NCBI GenBank assembly: GCA_958420075.1
Contig: CATZIM010000074.1
Location: 1 to 7,820 of the forward strand
Source of the DNA: an uncultured Clostridia bacterium
GTDB taxonomy: Bacteria; Bacillota; Clostridia; Lachnospirales; Anaerotignaceae
DNA length: 7,820 nucleotides
Reading direction: 5' to 3'
Shown here: piece by piece, positions 1 through 6,477 of the stretch
Layout of the letters: each line of letters opens with the position of its first letter
How positions within the stretch are numbered: the first letter of the stretch is position 1
The notes under the pieces: generated by a model
Told to the model about the DNA's origin: nothing
Database searches by the model: none
Seen by the model: the letters and a program-made list of their open reading frames with translations, nothing else
Program-made: the position numbers and the translations under genes

Positions 1-188
1 GGCAGGAGCATTTGCGTCATTACGAATCTCTACGGCGCACCCTGACGGAAGAGCAGCGGAAAGAACTGGAGGAAGTCATGGATGAGCAGTTAGCATTGTT
101 CCCTTTAGAACAGGCGGAAAGTTTCATTAAGGGGTTTCGTCTGGGGGCAGGCATCATGATGGAAGTCCTTTCTCCGCCTGCAAAATAG
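1..188 (+). CDS. 3' end of a small DUF6809-like protein (partial)
   Basis: An open frame enters from the left edge (codons in phase with position 3) and stops at TAG 186-188, leaving 61 visible codons. The visible part is charged and helical: an E/R/K-rich stretch (LTEEQRKELEEVMDEQL) followed by the C-terminal segment ESFIKGFRLGAGIMMEVL. That last segment, of the form F-x-x-GF-x-LG-x-x-x-M-x-EVL, resembles the end of DUF6809 proteins, small proteins of unknown function found in Clostridia and in some of their mobile elements. I make that family link from memory of the motif, not from a search. The start codon lies outside the window, so full length is unknown. No clear terminator follows directly; the next downstream features are a DnaA-box cluster and a hairpin at 417-451. 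It points away from murC and shows no functional link to it. Function unknown. Confidence 0.6.
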   Translation, partial: QEHLRHYESLRRTLTEEQRKELEEVMDEQLALFPLEQAESFIKGFRLGAGIMMEVLSPPAK

Positions 189-203
189 AAGTTTCCTCCC
201 CAG

Positions 204-395
204 ATTTCCACAGAGTTATAAACAAAACTGTTGACATTATCCACACAAAAAAACAAGTTTTCCACAGAAACAAATGTGGAAATGTGGATAACTTTTTCGT
301 GAGAGTAGAAAAAAGGTACGTTTTGTCTGATTTTGCTGCCGGATACCTGTGGAAAGGCAGTTATTTTCTGGGATACTGCCTGATTTTGTGGAAAA
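204..395. promoter_or_regulatory. Cluster of seven DnaA-box-like 9-mers
   Basis: Two exact copies of the DnaA consensus TTATCCACA are present, at 237-245 (+) and 283-291 (-). Five one-to-two-mismatch copies surround them: ATTTCCACA 204-212 (+), TTTTCCACA 258-266 (+), ATTTCCACA 275-283 (-), CTTTCCACA 348-356 (-) and TTTTCCACA 387-395 (-). The first three point right and the last four point left; the boxes at 275 and 283 overlap by one base, and those at 258 and 275 form an inverted repeat with an 8-bp gap. Known: DnaA binds such boxes at oriC, and at non-origin clusters in Bacillus and E. coli that titrate DnaA or tune initiation and transcription. Inference: this is a DnaA-binding region, either part of an origin or a control cluster. 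No dnaA, dnaN or rpmH is visible nearby and no long AT-rich unwinding element is evident, so a control cluster seems more likely than oriC. Confidence 0.65.
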
Positions 396-416
396 CAATC
401 CCCATCAAAAATAAAA

Positions 417-451
417 TAGCCGGAACCCTTTCTGTTTAAAGATTCCGGCTA
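417..451 (-). terminator. Hairpin with leftward U-rich tail
   Basis: TAGCCGGAA (417-425) pairs with TTCCGGCTA (443-451). The stem can extend inward through CTTT/AAAG, leaving a loop of about 6 nt. Read leftward, the hairpin is followed by TATTTTATTTTTG, a fair U tail. Read rightward, the T-rich run starts only about 13 nt after the stem, so that direction is weaker. It could be a backup terminator for murC read-through, or a weak stop for the partial gene on the left. Confidence 0.55.
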
Positions 452-553
452 AGCAGCTTCAACATTATTTTTTCTCTTTCTTGATTTCTTAGAGGGAACT
501 GCGATGGCTGTCTTCAGAAGAAAACAGTTCCAATCAAAACTTTGCGAAACAAA
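452..553. other. Gene-free spacer between two hairpins
   Basis: No supported gene is visible. A short inverted repeat GGAACTG (495-501) / CAGTTCC (525-531) could fold into a minor hairpin. A 23-residue open frame starting at 504 on the + strand runs into the downstream terminator stem and has no other support. Confidence 0.4.
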
Positions 554-591
554 AAAGCTGAAATCTTTTATATAGCAAAGATTTCAGCTTT
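554..591 (-). terminator. murC intrinsic terminator (two-way)
   Basis: A perfect 15-bp stem, AAAGCTGAAATCTTT (554-568) with AAAGATTTCAGCTTT (577-591), encloses an 8-nt loop. It lies 25 bp past the murC stop. Read leftward, the stem ends in AAA/TTT and continues as a T run then TTTGTTTCG, a good intrinsic terminator tail. Read rightward, the tail is CTTTATTTTCTTAT, so it may also stop rightward transcripts from running into murC as antisense. Confidence 0.85.
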
Positions 592-615
592 CTTTATTTT
601 CTTATAATGTCAGAT

Positions 616-1980
616 TTATTTCAGGAAGTTTTCTCCGATTTTGTATACATCCCCTGCACCTACGGTCATGAGCAGGTCACCGCTCTTGCAGTGTTCACGG
701 AGATATGCTTCAATGGCTGCAAAATCGCCTACATAACGGGCAGATTTGCCAGTCTGGGCAATGCGTTCTGCCAGCTGTGCCGCACTGACAGTGCCGTCGT
801 CTGTTTCTCTGGCAGCGAAAATATCCGCAATGATGACTTCGTCCGCGTCACCGAAAGATTCCCCAAATTCATCAAAGAGGAAACGGGTACGGGAGAAAGT
901 ATGAGGCTGGAACACACACCATGTAGTGTTGTGCTGCACATTCTGTGCTGCCGCCAGAGCCGCTTTGATTTCTGTGGGATGATGGGCATAGTCGTCAATG
1001 ACGGTGATGCCGTCTTTTTTCCCTTTCAGCTGGAAACGGCGTTCGGTGCCGGTGTAGTGGTGCAGACCTTTCACGCAGTCCTCAGGCGCTGCCCCAAGGA
1101 AAGCGGATGCACCAATGGCAGCCAGTGCGTTGGTGATGTTGTGTTCCCCAGGAATATGCAGATGTATGGTGGTGAAGAATTCGCCGTTGTGGTATACATC
1201 AAAGCTGTTTCTGCCATCAGCTTCATGAACGATGTTTTCCGCACGCCAGTTGGCTTTTTCGCTGAGACCAAATGTTTCCACATGACAGGTCAAACCGTCT
1301 GTCAGTTCTTCCACATTGTCGATCTTTTCAGAAATTACCAGCAGACCGTTATCAGGTACCCGCTGGGCGAAGGCGTGGAAAGAACGGCGGATGTTTTCCA
1401 GTGTTTTGAAATAATCCAGATGGTCGCTTTCTACGTTCAGGATAATGGCAATAAAAGGATTGAACTGCAGGAAGCTGTCAAAGTACTCACAGGCTTCCGC
1501 CACAAAATAGGGGGAATTGCCGATGCGCAGATTGCTGCCGATGGTGGGCAGGATGCCGCCTACGGTGATGGTAGGGTCTTTTTCCGCTGCCAGCAGGATC
1601 TCGGAAACCATGGATGTGGTTGTGGTTTTGCCATGGGTGCCGGATACGGCTACGGAGTCATGGTATTCGTCCATGATCTGTCCCAGCAGATGGGCACGGT
1701 CAGTTACACGGATGCCTTTTTCATGGGCTGCACGCAGTTCCGGGTTGTCGTCATGGATGGCCGCGGTGTATACCACCAGGGTAATGTCATCAGTGATGTT
1801 TTCCGCACGATGTCCGAAGTTGATGTGGATGCCCAGGCTCTGCAGATGTTTGGTGACAGCTGTTTCTTTTACATCGGTGCCGGATACCTGATGACCGCGG
1901 CTGGCAAGGATCTCCGCCAGACCGGACATGCTGATGCCGCCGATGCCGATAAAATAAATATGTTCTTTTGTTTGTGTCAT
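616..1980 (-). CDS. murC: UDP-N-acetylmuramate--L-alanine ligase MurC
   Basis: A cytoplasmic peptidoglycan precursor enzyme that joins L-alanine to UDP-MurNAc with ATP hydrolysis, the first amino-acid addition of the wall peptide. The 454-residue protein has the normal MurC length and all three Mur-ligase domains. Residues 10-25 (FIGIGGISMSGLAEIL) form the UDP-binding N-terminal Rossmann loop. Residues 113-124 (SGTHGKTTTTSM) form the ATP P-loop. EACEYFDSFL (162-171) and NVESDHLD (182-189) carry the central-domain metal and substrate residues. PGEHNITNALAA (277-288), GTERRF (311-316), DDYAHHPTEI (329-338) and FQPHTFSRT (357-365) mark the end of the central domain and the C-terminal ligase domain. 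The start is supported by a GAGGCGG ribosome binding site (1987-1993) 6 nt upstream. It is divergent from glgC, has its own promoter, and is followed by a strong terminator, so it is probably monocistronic. No key residue appears lost. Confidence 0.97.
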   Translation of the reverse strand: MTQTKEHIYFIGIGGISMSGLAEILASRGHQVSGTDVKETAVTKHLQSLGIHINFGHRAENITDDITLVVYTAAIHDDNPELRAAHEKGIRVTDRAHLLGQIMDEYHDSVAVSGTHGKTTTTSMVSEILLAAEKDPTITVGGILPTIGSNLRIGNSPYFVAEACEYFDSFLQFNPFIAIILNVESDHLDYFKTLENIRRSFHAFAQRVPDNGLLVISEKIDNVEELTDGLTCHVETFGLSEKANWRAENIVHEADGRNSFDVYHNGEFFTTIHLHIPGEHNITNALAAIGASAFLGAAPEDCVKGLHHYTGTERRFQLKGKKDGITVIDDYAHHPTEIKAALAAAQNVQHNTTWCVFQPHTFSRTRFLFDEFGESFGDADEVIIADIFAARETDDGTVSAAQLAERIAQTGKSARYVGDFAAIEAYLREHCKSGDLLMTVGAGDVYKIGENFLK

Positions 1981-2050
1981 AATCTACCGCCTCTATCGAA
2001 TTTTATGGATTTGTCAAATTACACAGAATTTCGATTTTATATTGGATTCC

Positions 2051-2079
2051 ATTATAGTATACCAGCGAGGGAATGGCAA
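2051..2079 (-). promoter_or_regulatory. murC sigma-A promoter
   Basis: On the minus strand, TTGCCA (2079-2074) is followed by a 17-bp spacer and a perfect TATAAT (2056-2051). The expected transcript start is near 2044, giving a 5' leader of about 64 nt before the murC ATG. A TTGACA at 2017-2012 lies closer to the gene but has no matching -10 at the right distance. Confidence 0.75.
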
Positions 2080-2118
2080 TTCTTTTGGTTTGCTTTTCTA
2101 TATTTTATACAGTTTTTT

Positions 2119-2142
2119 TTGTAAATATTATAAATTTTACAA
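2119..2142. repeat. Operator-like palindrome in the murC-glgC gap
   Basis: TTGTAAA (2119-2125), a 10-bp AT-only spacer, and TTTACAA (2136-2142) form a perfect 7-bp inverted repeat. It lies about 40 bp upstream of the murC -35 box and about 100 bp upstream of the glgC -10. The layout suits a dimeric repressor or activator, but the surrounding DNA is so AT-rich that a chance palindrome is possible. The regulator is unknown. Confidence 0.35.
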
Positions 2143-2237
2143 CCTTTTGAAATTGCAATAGCATAAATGTTCATTTTTTTTTAGCGAAAAATAATGAAAA
2201 TTCATATATTGTGTGTGTTTCTTTTGGACAGATACTA

Positions 2238-2246
2238 TGTTATAAT
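2238..2246 (+). promoter_or_regulatory. glgCD promoter (extended -10)
   Basis: TGT-TATAAT (2238-2246) is a perfect extended -10 element (TGN before TATAAT). The hexamer 17 bp upstream (TTTCTT, 2218-2223) is a poor -35, as is usual for extended -10 promoters. Transcription should start near 2253, giving a leader of about 57 nt. Confidence 0.7.
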
Positions 2247-2252
2247 GGGCTT

Positions 2253-2284
2253 GTATCCTTGTATATACATGTGTACAAGGATGT
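2253..2284 (+). promoter_or_regulatory. Inverted repeat over the glgC transcript start, GntR-type operator candidate
   Basis: ATCCTTGTA (2255-2263) and TACAAGGAT (2274-2282) are perfect 9-bp arms around a 10-bp centre. The left part contains TTGTATATACAT (2259-2270), which matches 11 of 12 bases of TTGTATATACAA, the operator type known for GntR/HutC-family repressors such as TreR. The repeat begins at the predicted +1, where bound protein would block initiation or early elongation. In RNA the same repeat forms a 9-bp stem, extendable by G-U pairs, so an RNA-level role is the alternative. Which regulator acts is not visible in this window. Confidence 0.5.
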
Positions 2285-2309
2285 ACATAATAAGCAAGGG
2301 GTTGGTAAT

Positions 2310-3584
2310 ATGCGTAAAAAAGAGATGATCGCAATGCTTTTAGCGGGCGGACAAGGCAGCCGCCTGGGGATTCTCACACGGAAAGTTGCGAAACCTGCTG
2401 TGACTTACGGCGGTAGATTCCGTATCATCGACTTTCCTCTCAGTAACTGTATCAATTCCGGCGTGGATACCGTGGGCGTTTTGACCCAGTATCAGCCGCT
2501 GCGTCTGAATCAGCACATCGGTATCGGTATTCCCTGGGATCTGGACAAGAAAAACGGCGGTGTAACCATTCTGGCGCCTCATGTCAAAGGTGGAGATTCC
2601 GGGGAATGGTTCATGGGGACTGCCAATGCTATCTATCAGAATATTGATTTCATCGACAGCAACAATCCGGAATATGTACTCATCCTTTCTGGGGACCACA
2701 TCTATAAAATGGACTATTCCCAGATGCTGCGCTTCCATAAGGAAAAAGGCGCGGCAGCAACCATTGCCGTTCTGGAAGTGCCCATGGAAGAAGCGAGCCG
2801 CTTCGGTATCATGAACACAGAAGAAGACGACAAGATCTATGAATTCGAAGAAAAACCCAAAAATCCAAAGAGCAATCTGGCATCCATGGGGATTTATATC
2901 TTCACATGGAGCAGACTGCGTGAAGCGCTCATTGAGGACAATGCCATCCATGCCGACAGTGATTTCGGGAAACACATCATTCCCAAAATGCTGGAAGAAG
3001 GCCAGACCCTCTACGCTTATCGCTTCCGTGGATACTGGAAGGATGTAGGCACCATCGAATCTTATTGGGAATCCAATATGGAACTGATCAAAGCACTGCC
3101 TGAATTCAATCTGTATGAAGATTTCTGGAAGATCTATACCAACAGCGACCACCAGCCGCCTCAGTATACGGCTCCCGGCGCAAAGGTAAAAGAATCTCTG
3201 ATTTCTGACGGCAGTGAAATTTACGGTGAAGTAAACCATTCCGTTCTGGGGCCTGAAGTAGTTGTCAAAGCCGGCGCTGTGGTAAAAGATTCCATTATCA
3301 TGGGCGGCACAGTCATTGAAGAAGGCTGTGTCATCGACCGCTGCATCATTGACGAAAACTGCAAGGTTGCGAAGAACGTACAGATGGGTATGGGCGAAAA
3401 CATCCCCAACGAAATAAAACCCAATATCTACAACACAGGTATCACTGTTCTGGGCGCAAACACCAGCGTACCGGAAGGTGTTGTGATTGGGAAAAACTGC
3501 GTGCTTTACGGCAAAACCGCAGCGGAGGACTATCCCGGCGGTGCCCTGGAAAGCGGCAAATCTGTTATTCGGGAGGGGATCTAA
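2310..3584 (+). CDS. glgC: Glucose-1-phosphate adenylyltransferase, catalytic subunit GlgC
   Basis: Makes ADP-glucose and PPi from ATP and glucose-1-phosphate, the committed step of bacterial glycogen synthesis in the cytoplasm. The 424-residue protein has an N-terminal nucleotidyltransferase domain. It contains the glycine-rich ATP loop [13 protein letters not shown] (11-23) with Lys25/Lys28 after it, [14 protein letters not shown] (34-47), [12 protein letters not shown] (100-111), the catalytic [10 protein letters not shown] (127-136, Asp129), the sugar-phosphate lysine in FEEKP (179-183), and YWKDVGT (242-248) with the metal-site Asp245. A C-terminal left-handed beta-helix of hexapeptide repeats covers roughly 285-424. 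An in-frame ATG exists further upstream at 2211, but it would precede the promoter. ATG 2310 has AAGGGG (2296-2301) 8 nt before it and gives the usual [13 protein letters not shown] start. The gene is followed directly by glgD, so the two are co-translated, matching the mixed GlgC/GlgD enzymes known in Bacillota. Confidence 0.96.
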   Translation: MRKKEMIAMLLAGGQGSRLGILTRKVAKPAVTYGGRFRIIDFPLSNCINSGVDTVGVLTQYQPLRLNQHIGIGIPWDLDKKNGGVTILAPHVKGGDSGEWFMGTANAIYQNIDFIDSNNPEYVLILSGDHIYKMDYSQMLRFHKEKGAAATIAVLEVPMEEASRFGIMNTEEDDKIYEFEEKPKNPKSNLASMGIYIFTWSRLREALIEDNAIHADSDFGKHIIPKMLEEGQTLYAYRFRGYWKDVGTIESYWESNMELIKALPEFNLYEDFWKIYTNSDHQPPQYTAPGAKVKESLISDGSEIYGEVNHSVLGPEVVVKAGAVVKDSIIMGGTVIEEGCVIDRCIIDENCKVAKNVQMGMGENIPNEIKPNIYNTGITVLGANTSVPEGVVIGKNCVLYGKTAAEDYPGGALESGKSVIREGI

Positions 3585-4703
3585 ATGAAAGCAATTGGGA
3601 TTATTCTGGCAGGCGGTAACAACGACGGCCGTCTGGGCGTACTGACAGAACAGCGTGCTTCTGCGGCTCTGCCCATCGGCAGCTGCTATCGTGCCATCGA
3701 CTTTACACTGAGCAACATGTCTAACAGCGGTATCGGGAAAGTAGCCGTACTGACACAGTACAACTCCCGTTCTCTCCGTGACCACCTGACATCTTCCAAA
3801 TGGTGGGATTTCGGCAGAAAACAGGGGGGCTTGTTCGTATTTACACCCTATACCAGCAGCACAGGCAATGACTGGTTCCGCGGCACAGCGGACTCCATTT
3901 ATCAGAATATGACATATCTGCACCGCAGCAATGAAGAATATGTCATCATCGCTTCCGGCGATTCTGTATATAAAATGGATTATCGTGATGTTCTGCAGTA
4001 TCATATTGATAAAGGCGCGGACATTACAGTGGTTTACCAGAACATGGAAGGCAAAGACCTGACCCATTTCGGCATCATGCAGATGGATGAAAACAAACGT
4101 CTGCTGGGCTTTGAAGAAAAACCCGAACAGGCACAGACCACATCCGCATCTCTGGGGATCTATGTTATCTCCAGAAAACTGCTGATTTCTCTGCTTCAGG
4201 AAGTAGTGCCTCAGGGCGGCTACGGTCTGGTAAAAGACATCATCATTCCTTACAGCAAGAAACTCAACATCTTTGGTTATGAATTCAAAGGTTACTGGAG
4301 CAGCATCGGTACAGGCATCCATGGTTACTTTGAAACCAACATGGACTTCCTGAAAAAAGAAGTGCGTGATGTTTTCGTAAATCAGTATCCTTATATTGAA
4401 ACAAAACCCAAGGATGAACCTCCTGCAAAATATAACGCAGGGGCAGATGTAACAGACAGTATCGTAGGCAGCGGCGCTATTTTCAATGGTACTGTGGAAC
4501 ACTGCGTAGTATTCCGTAAGGTTTATATCGACGAAGGCGCAGTGGTACGCAATTCCATCTTGATGGAAGGCGTTCGCATCGGCAAAAACTGCGTGGTGGA
4601 AAATGCCATCTTGGATAAAGAAGTTTCCATTTCCGAAGGCCAGCAAGTCATTGGCAAATCTTCTGAAGAACCCATCATTCTGAAAAAAGGAACGAAACTT
4701 TGA
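3585..4703 (+). CDS. glgD: ADP-glucose pyrophosphorylase regulatory subunit GlgD
   Basis: A GlgC paralogue of 372 residues that, in studied Bacillota, partners GlgC and modulates it while being weak or inactive alone. Its ATG abuts the glgC stop (TAA 3582-3584, ATG 3585), with GGGAGGGGAT just upstream inside glgC as ribosome binding site. The fold is preserved: LAGGNNDGRLGVLT (8-21), YRAIDFTLSN (35-44), WFRGTADSIYQN (97-108), SGDSVYKMDY (124-133), FEEKP (176-180), then a shorter beta-helix domain from about 290. The differences from its neighbour fit a regulatory role. The ATP loop is one residue longer and loses the GxGSR pattern. TRKVAKPA becomes TEQRASAA, so both lysines after the loop are gone. 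YWKDVGT becomes YWSSIGT (237-243), replacing the predicted metal-binding Asp by Ser240. The Asp of SGD and the Lys of FEEKP remain. That it is non-catalytic is inference from sequence and family knowledge. Confidence 0.93.
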   Translation: MKAIGIILAGGNNDGRLGVLTEQRASAALPIGSCYRAIDFTLSNMSNSGIGKVAVLTQYNSRSLRDHLTSSKWWDFGRKQGGLFVFTPYTSSTGNDWFRGTADSIYQNMTYLHRSNEEYVIIASGDSVYKMDYRDVLQYHIDKGADITVVYQNMEGKDLTHFGIMQMDENKRLLGFEEKPEQAQTTSASLGIYVISRKLLISLLQEVVPQGGYGLVKDIIIPYSKKLNIFGYEFKGYWSSIGTGIHGYFETNMDFLKKEVRDVFVNQYPYIETKPKDEPPAKYNAGADVTDSIVGSGAIFNGTVEHCVVFRKVYIDEGAVVRNSILMEGVRIGKNCVVENAILDKEVSISEGQQVIGKSSEEPIILKKGTKL

Positions 4704-4717
4704 TCCTGACATAAAAT

Positions 4718-4789
4718 AAAAAAGGCGGTCGCTTTCAGAAGTGCGCGGAAAAAATTCCGGCACAGGATGAGGGCGGCTGCCGTTTTTTT
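4718..4789 (+). terminator. Probable glgCD terminator
   Basis: The stretch ends in TGCCG (4778-4782) followed by seven T (4783-4789). TGCCG can pair with CGGCA (4758-4762) across a 15-nt loop. Alternatively the AAAAAAGGCGGTCGC region (4718-4732) pairs, with a bulge, to the GC-rich end and the T run. A small inner hairpin CGGAA/TTCCG (4746-4758) may also form. Position and U tail suit termination after glgD; the exact fold is uncertain. Confidence 0.55.
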
Positions 4790-4820
4790 CGGAAAAACCA
4801 CAAAGTGCCCTTTCACGGAA

Positions 4821-4839
4821 ATACAAATGTATTTTGTAT
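4821..4839. repeat. Palindrome upstream of glmU
   Basis: ATACAAA (4821-4827), TGTAT spacer, TTTGTAT (4833-4839): a perfect 7-bp inverted repeat that resembles an operator. It overlaps TTGTATAC (4834-4841), a word also similar to the centre of the glgC operator candidate. The DNA is AT-rich, so chance is a real alternative. Confidence 0.35.
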
Positions 4840-4905
4840 ACGTTTTTTTGTGAAAAAGGTATATTGCTTTTTGTGGCGAAAAATGAGAAAATAATACATA
4901 GTAAT

Positions 4906-4929
4906 AAAAAGGGGGATTACCCCCTTTTT
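4906..4929 (+). terminator. Perfect 10-bp hairpin in front of glmU
   Basis: AAAAAGGGGG (4906-4915), loop ATTA, CCCCCTTTTT (4920-4929): a compact, symmetric, two-way intrinsic terminator form, 55 bp before the glmU start. It may be a second stop for glgCD transcripts. The difficulty is that the 42 bp between it and the glmU ribosome binding site hold no good promoter. The best upstream candidate is a weak TTTTGT-N17-TAATAC (4869-4897), which would start the transcript almost on the hairpin. So it may instead be a 5' leader stem or an attenuator for glmU. Confidence 0.75.
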
Positions 4930-4984
4930 CAATGGGAATTTATAGAAGATGCGAAAATGGGGCATGTTGCGAGAGGAGAAGATT

Positions 4985-6361
4985 ATGGAAAATCTGAAAG
5001 CAATCATTTTGGCAGCGGGCGAAGGTACCCGTATGAAATCCAAGAAACCAAAAGTACTCCATGAAATCATGAATAAATCCATGGTGGAGTATGTCATTGA
5101 CACAGCAAAAGACAGCGGCGCAGAAGCTGTATGCGTTGTGGTTGGCCATCTGGCTGAACAGGTGCAGGCAGCCATCCAGCGGGAAGATGTGTCTTTTGCT
5201 CTTCAGACAGAACGCAAAGGCACTGGCCATGCGGTGAAAATGGCTGGCGATTTCATCGAAGACGATAAGGATATGCTGATCCTGTACGGGGATACACCGC
5301 TGATCACAGGGGAAACACTGAAAGGCGTTATTGTAGACCATCGTGCAAATGGCAATGCTGTAACTGTTGTATCTGCCATGGTAGATGATCCTACAGGCTA
5401 TGGCCGTATCATCCGTGATGAAGCAGGCAATTTTGTTAAGAGCGTGGAACATAAGGACGCTTCCGAAGCAGAACGGGCAGTCAAAGAAATCAATACAGGC
5501 ATTTATGTATTCCGCGGTGCAGATCTGAAAAACGCGCTGGGCAGACTGAACAACAACAACGCCCAGGGAGAATATTATTTGCCTGACTGTCTGGAAATCC
5601 TGCTGGGCGACGGCAAAAACGTAGGTGCGTACACAGCAGCAGACGAAAGCGAATTTTTCGGCGTAAACTCCCGTGTGCAGCTGGCAGAAGCGGCTGCTAT
5701 TCTGAAACGCCGCATCAACCGCAAACATATGGAAAACGGTGTTACCATCGTTGATCCTGAACAGACTTATATCGGCAGCGATGTGCAGATCGGCAGAGAT
5801 ACCGTGATTCTGCCTGGCTGTGTCATCGAAGGCAAAACCATCATTGGTGAAGACTGTGAAATCGGTCCCAATTCCCGTCTGACTGACATGGAACTGGCAG
5901 ACGGTGTGAAATTCCAGACTTCCACAGGACTGGAATCTTCCATCGGCAGCGGCACAACCGTTGGACCTTTTGCATATATCCGTCCTAACTGCCACATTGG
6001 CAACAATGTAAAAGTGGGCGACTTCGTAGAAGTGAAAAATTCCAATATCGGCAATGGCACCAAAATCCCGCACCTGTCCTATGTGGGCGATACAGATGCA
6101 GGCGAAAAGATCAACTTCGGCTGCGGCAGCATCATGGTTAACTACGATGGGGAAAAGAAACACAGAACCACCATCCACGACCATGTATTCGTTGGCTGCA
6201 ATGTAAACCTGGTAGCACCTGTTACCATCGAAAAAGATTCTTACATTGCTGCCGGCTCCACCATCACCAGAGATGTGCCTGAAGATGTTCTGGCAGTTGC
6301 CAGAGCAAGACAGACCATCATCAAGGGATGGAAGGCAAAACGGGTGCAAAAGAAATCTTAA
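4985..6361 (+). CDS. glmU: Bifunctional GlmU (GlcN-1-P acetyltransferase / GlcNAc-1-P uridylyltransferase)
   Basis: Makes UDP-GlcNAc in two steps: the C-terminal domain acetylates glucosamine-1-phosphate with acetyl-CoA, then the N-terminal domain transfers UMP from UTP. UDP-GlcNAc feeds peptidoglycan and teichoic acid synthesis, upstream of MurC. The 458-residue length is typical. The uridylyltransferase half shows LAAGEGTRM (9-17) with Lys23, QTERKGTGHA (74-83), YGDTPL (101-106, metal Asp103), GYGRI (138-142), NTGIY (170-174) and FGVNSR (225-230, Asn228). A helix linker then leads into hexapeptide repeats from about 254. The acetyltransferase site is complete: Arg333, Lys351, catalytic His363 in PHLSYVGD, Asn377, and NYDG (386-389). 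ATG 4985 is chosen over an in-frame ATG at 4949 because AGGAG (4974-4978) sits 6 nt before it and the protein then begins MENLKAIILAAG, as family members do. In Bacillota glmU commonly sits beside prs, as here; spoVG, often just upstream, is absent. Confidence 0.97.
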   Translation: MENLKAIILAAGEGTRMKSKKPKVLHEIMNKSMVEYVIDTAKDSGAEAVCVVVGHLAEQVQAAIQREDVSFALQTERKGTGHAVKMAGDFIEDDKDMLILYGDTPLITGETLKGVIVDHRANGNAVTVVSAMVDDPTGYGRIIRDEAGNFVKSVEHKDASEAERAVKEINTGIYVFRGADLKNALGRLNNNNAQGEYYLPDCLEILLGDGKNVGAYTAADESEFFGVNSRVQLAEAAAILKRRINRKHMENGVTIVDPEQTYIGSDVQIGRDTVILPGCVIEGKTIIGEDCEIGPNSRLTDMELADGVKFQTSTGLESSIGSGTTVGPFAYIRPNCHIGNNVKVGDFVEVKNSNIGNGTKIPHLSYVGDTDAGEKINFGCGSIMVNYDGEKKHRTTIHDHVFVGCNVNLVAPVTIEKDSYIAAGSTITRDVPEDVLAVARARQTIIKGWKAKRVQKKS

Positions 6362-6383
6362 AATCTGTCGATTTGTGTTGAAA

Positions 6384-6412
6384 TTGGCGGAAGATAGGTG
6401 TAACATTATAAT
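6384..6412 (+). promoter_or_regulatory. prs sigma-A promoter
   Basis: TTGGCG (6384-6389), a 17-bp spacer and a perfect TATAAT (6407-6412) lie in the glmU-prs gap. The expected start is near 6419, giving a leader of about 59 nt. A small stem ATAGC (6413-6417) / GCTAT (6425-6429) sits at the start site. With no terminator after glmU, prs can probably also be reached by read-through. Confidence 0.75.
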
Positions 6413-6477
6413 ATAGCGACGTATGCTATTGCAAAGGCGAGAAAACGTTCAAAAGTAAAAGTAGGGGGATACCAAAC

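Noticed and set aside
204..395. Reading the DnaA-box region as the chromosome origin outright
   Set aside because: No dnaA, dnaN or rpmH gene and no obvious AT-rich unwinding element lie within the window, so origin status cannot be claimed.
452..538. A leftward frame encoding AVPSKKSRKRKNN, reminiscent of the MAVPKxKxSKxRR start of ribosomal protein L32
   Set aside because: There is no ATG, GTG or TTG start in frame, it ends about ten codons after the basic patch, the zinc-binding cysteines of L32 are absent, and the likeness is short and low-complexity.
504..575. 23-residue + strand frame starting MAVFRRKQF after AGAGGG
   Set aside because: It runs into the stem and loop of the murC terminator, has no promoter, and reads as chance.
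607..2124. 505-residue open frame on the + strand opposite murC
   Set aside because: It is the antisense shadow of murC, whose motifs, ribosome binding site and promoter are all on the minus strand; the + frame is rich in Cys and Phe and matches no family I know.
2340..4826. 828-residue minus-strand open frame across glgC and glgD
   Set aside because: It is a codon-bias shadow of two clear genes on the other strand and crosses their junction; no ribosome binding site or domain is recognisable.
6413..6462. Possible riboswitch or purine operator in the prs leader
   Set aside because: Only a 5-bp stem is visible and nothing matches the conserved cores of purine or PRPP riboswitches or a clear PurBox pair.
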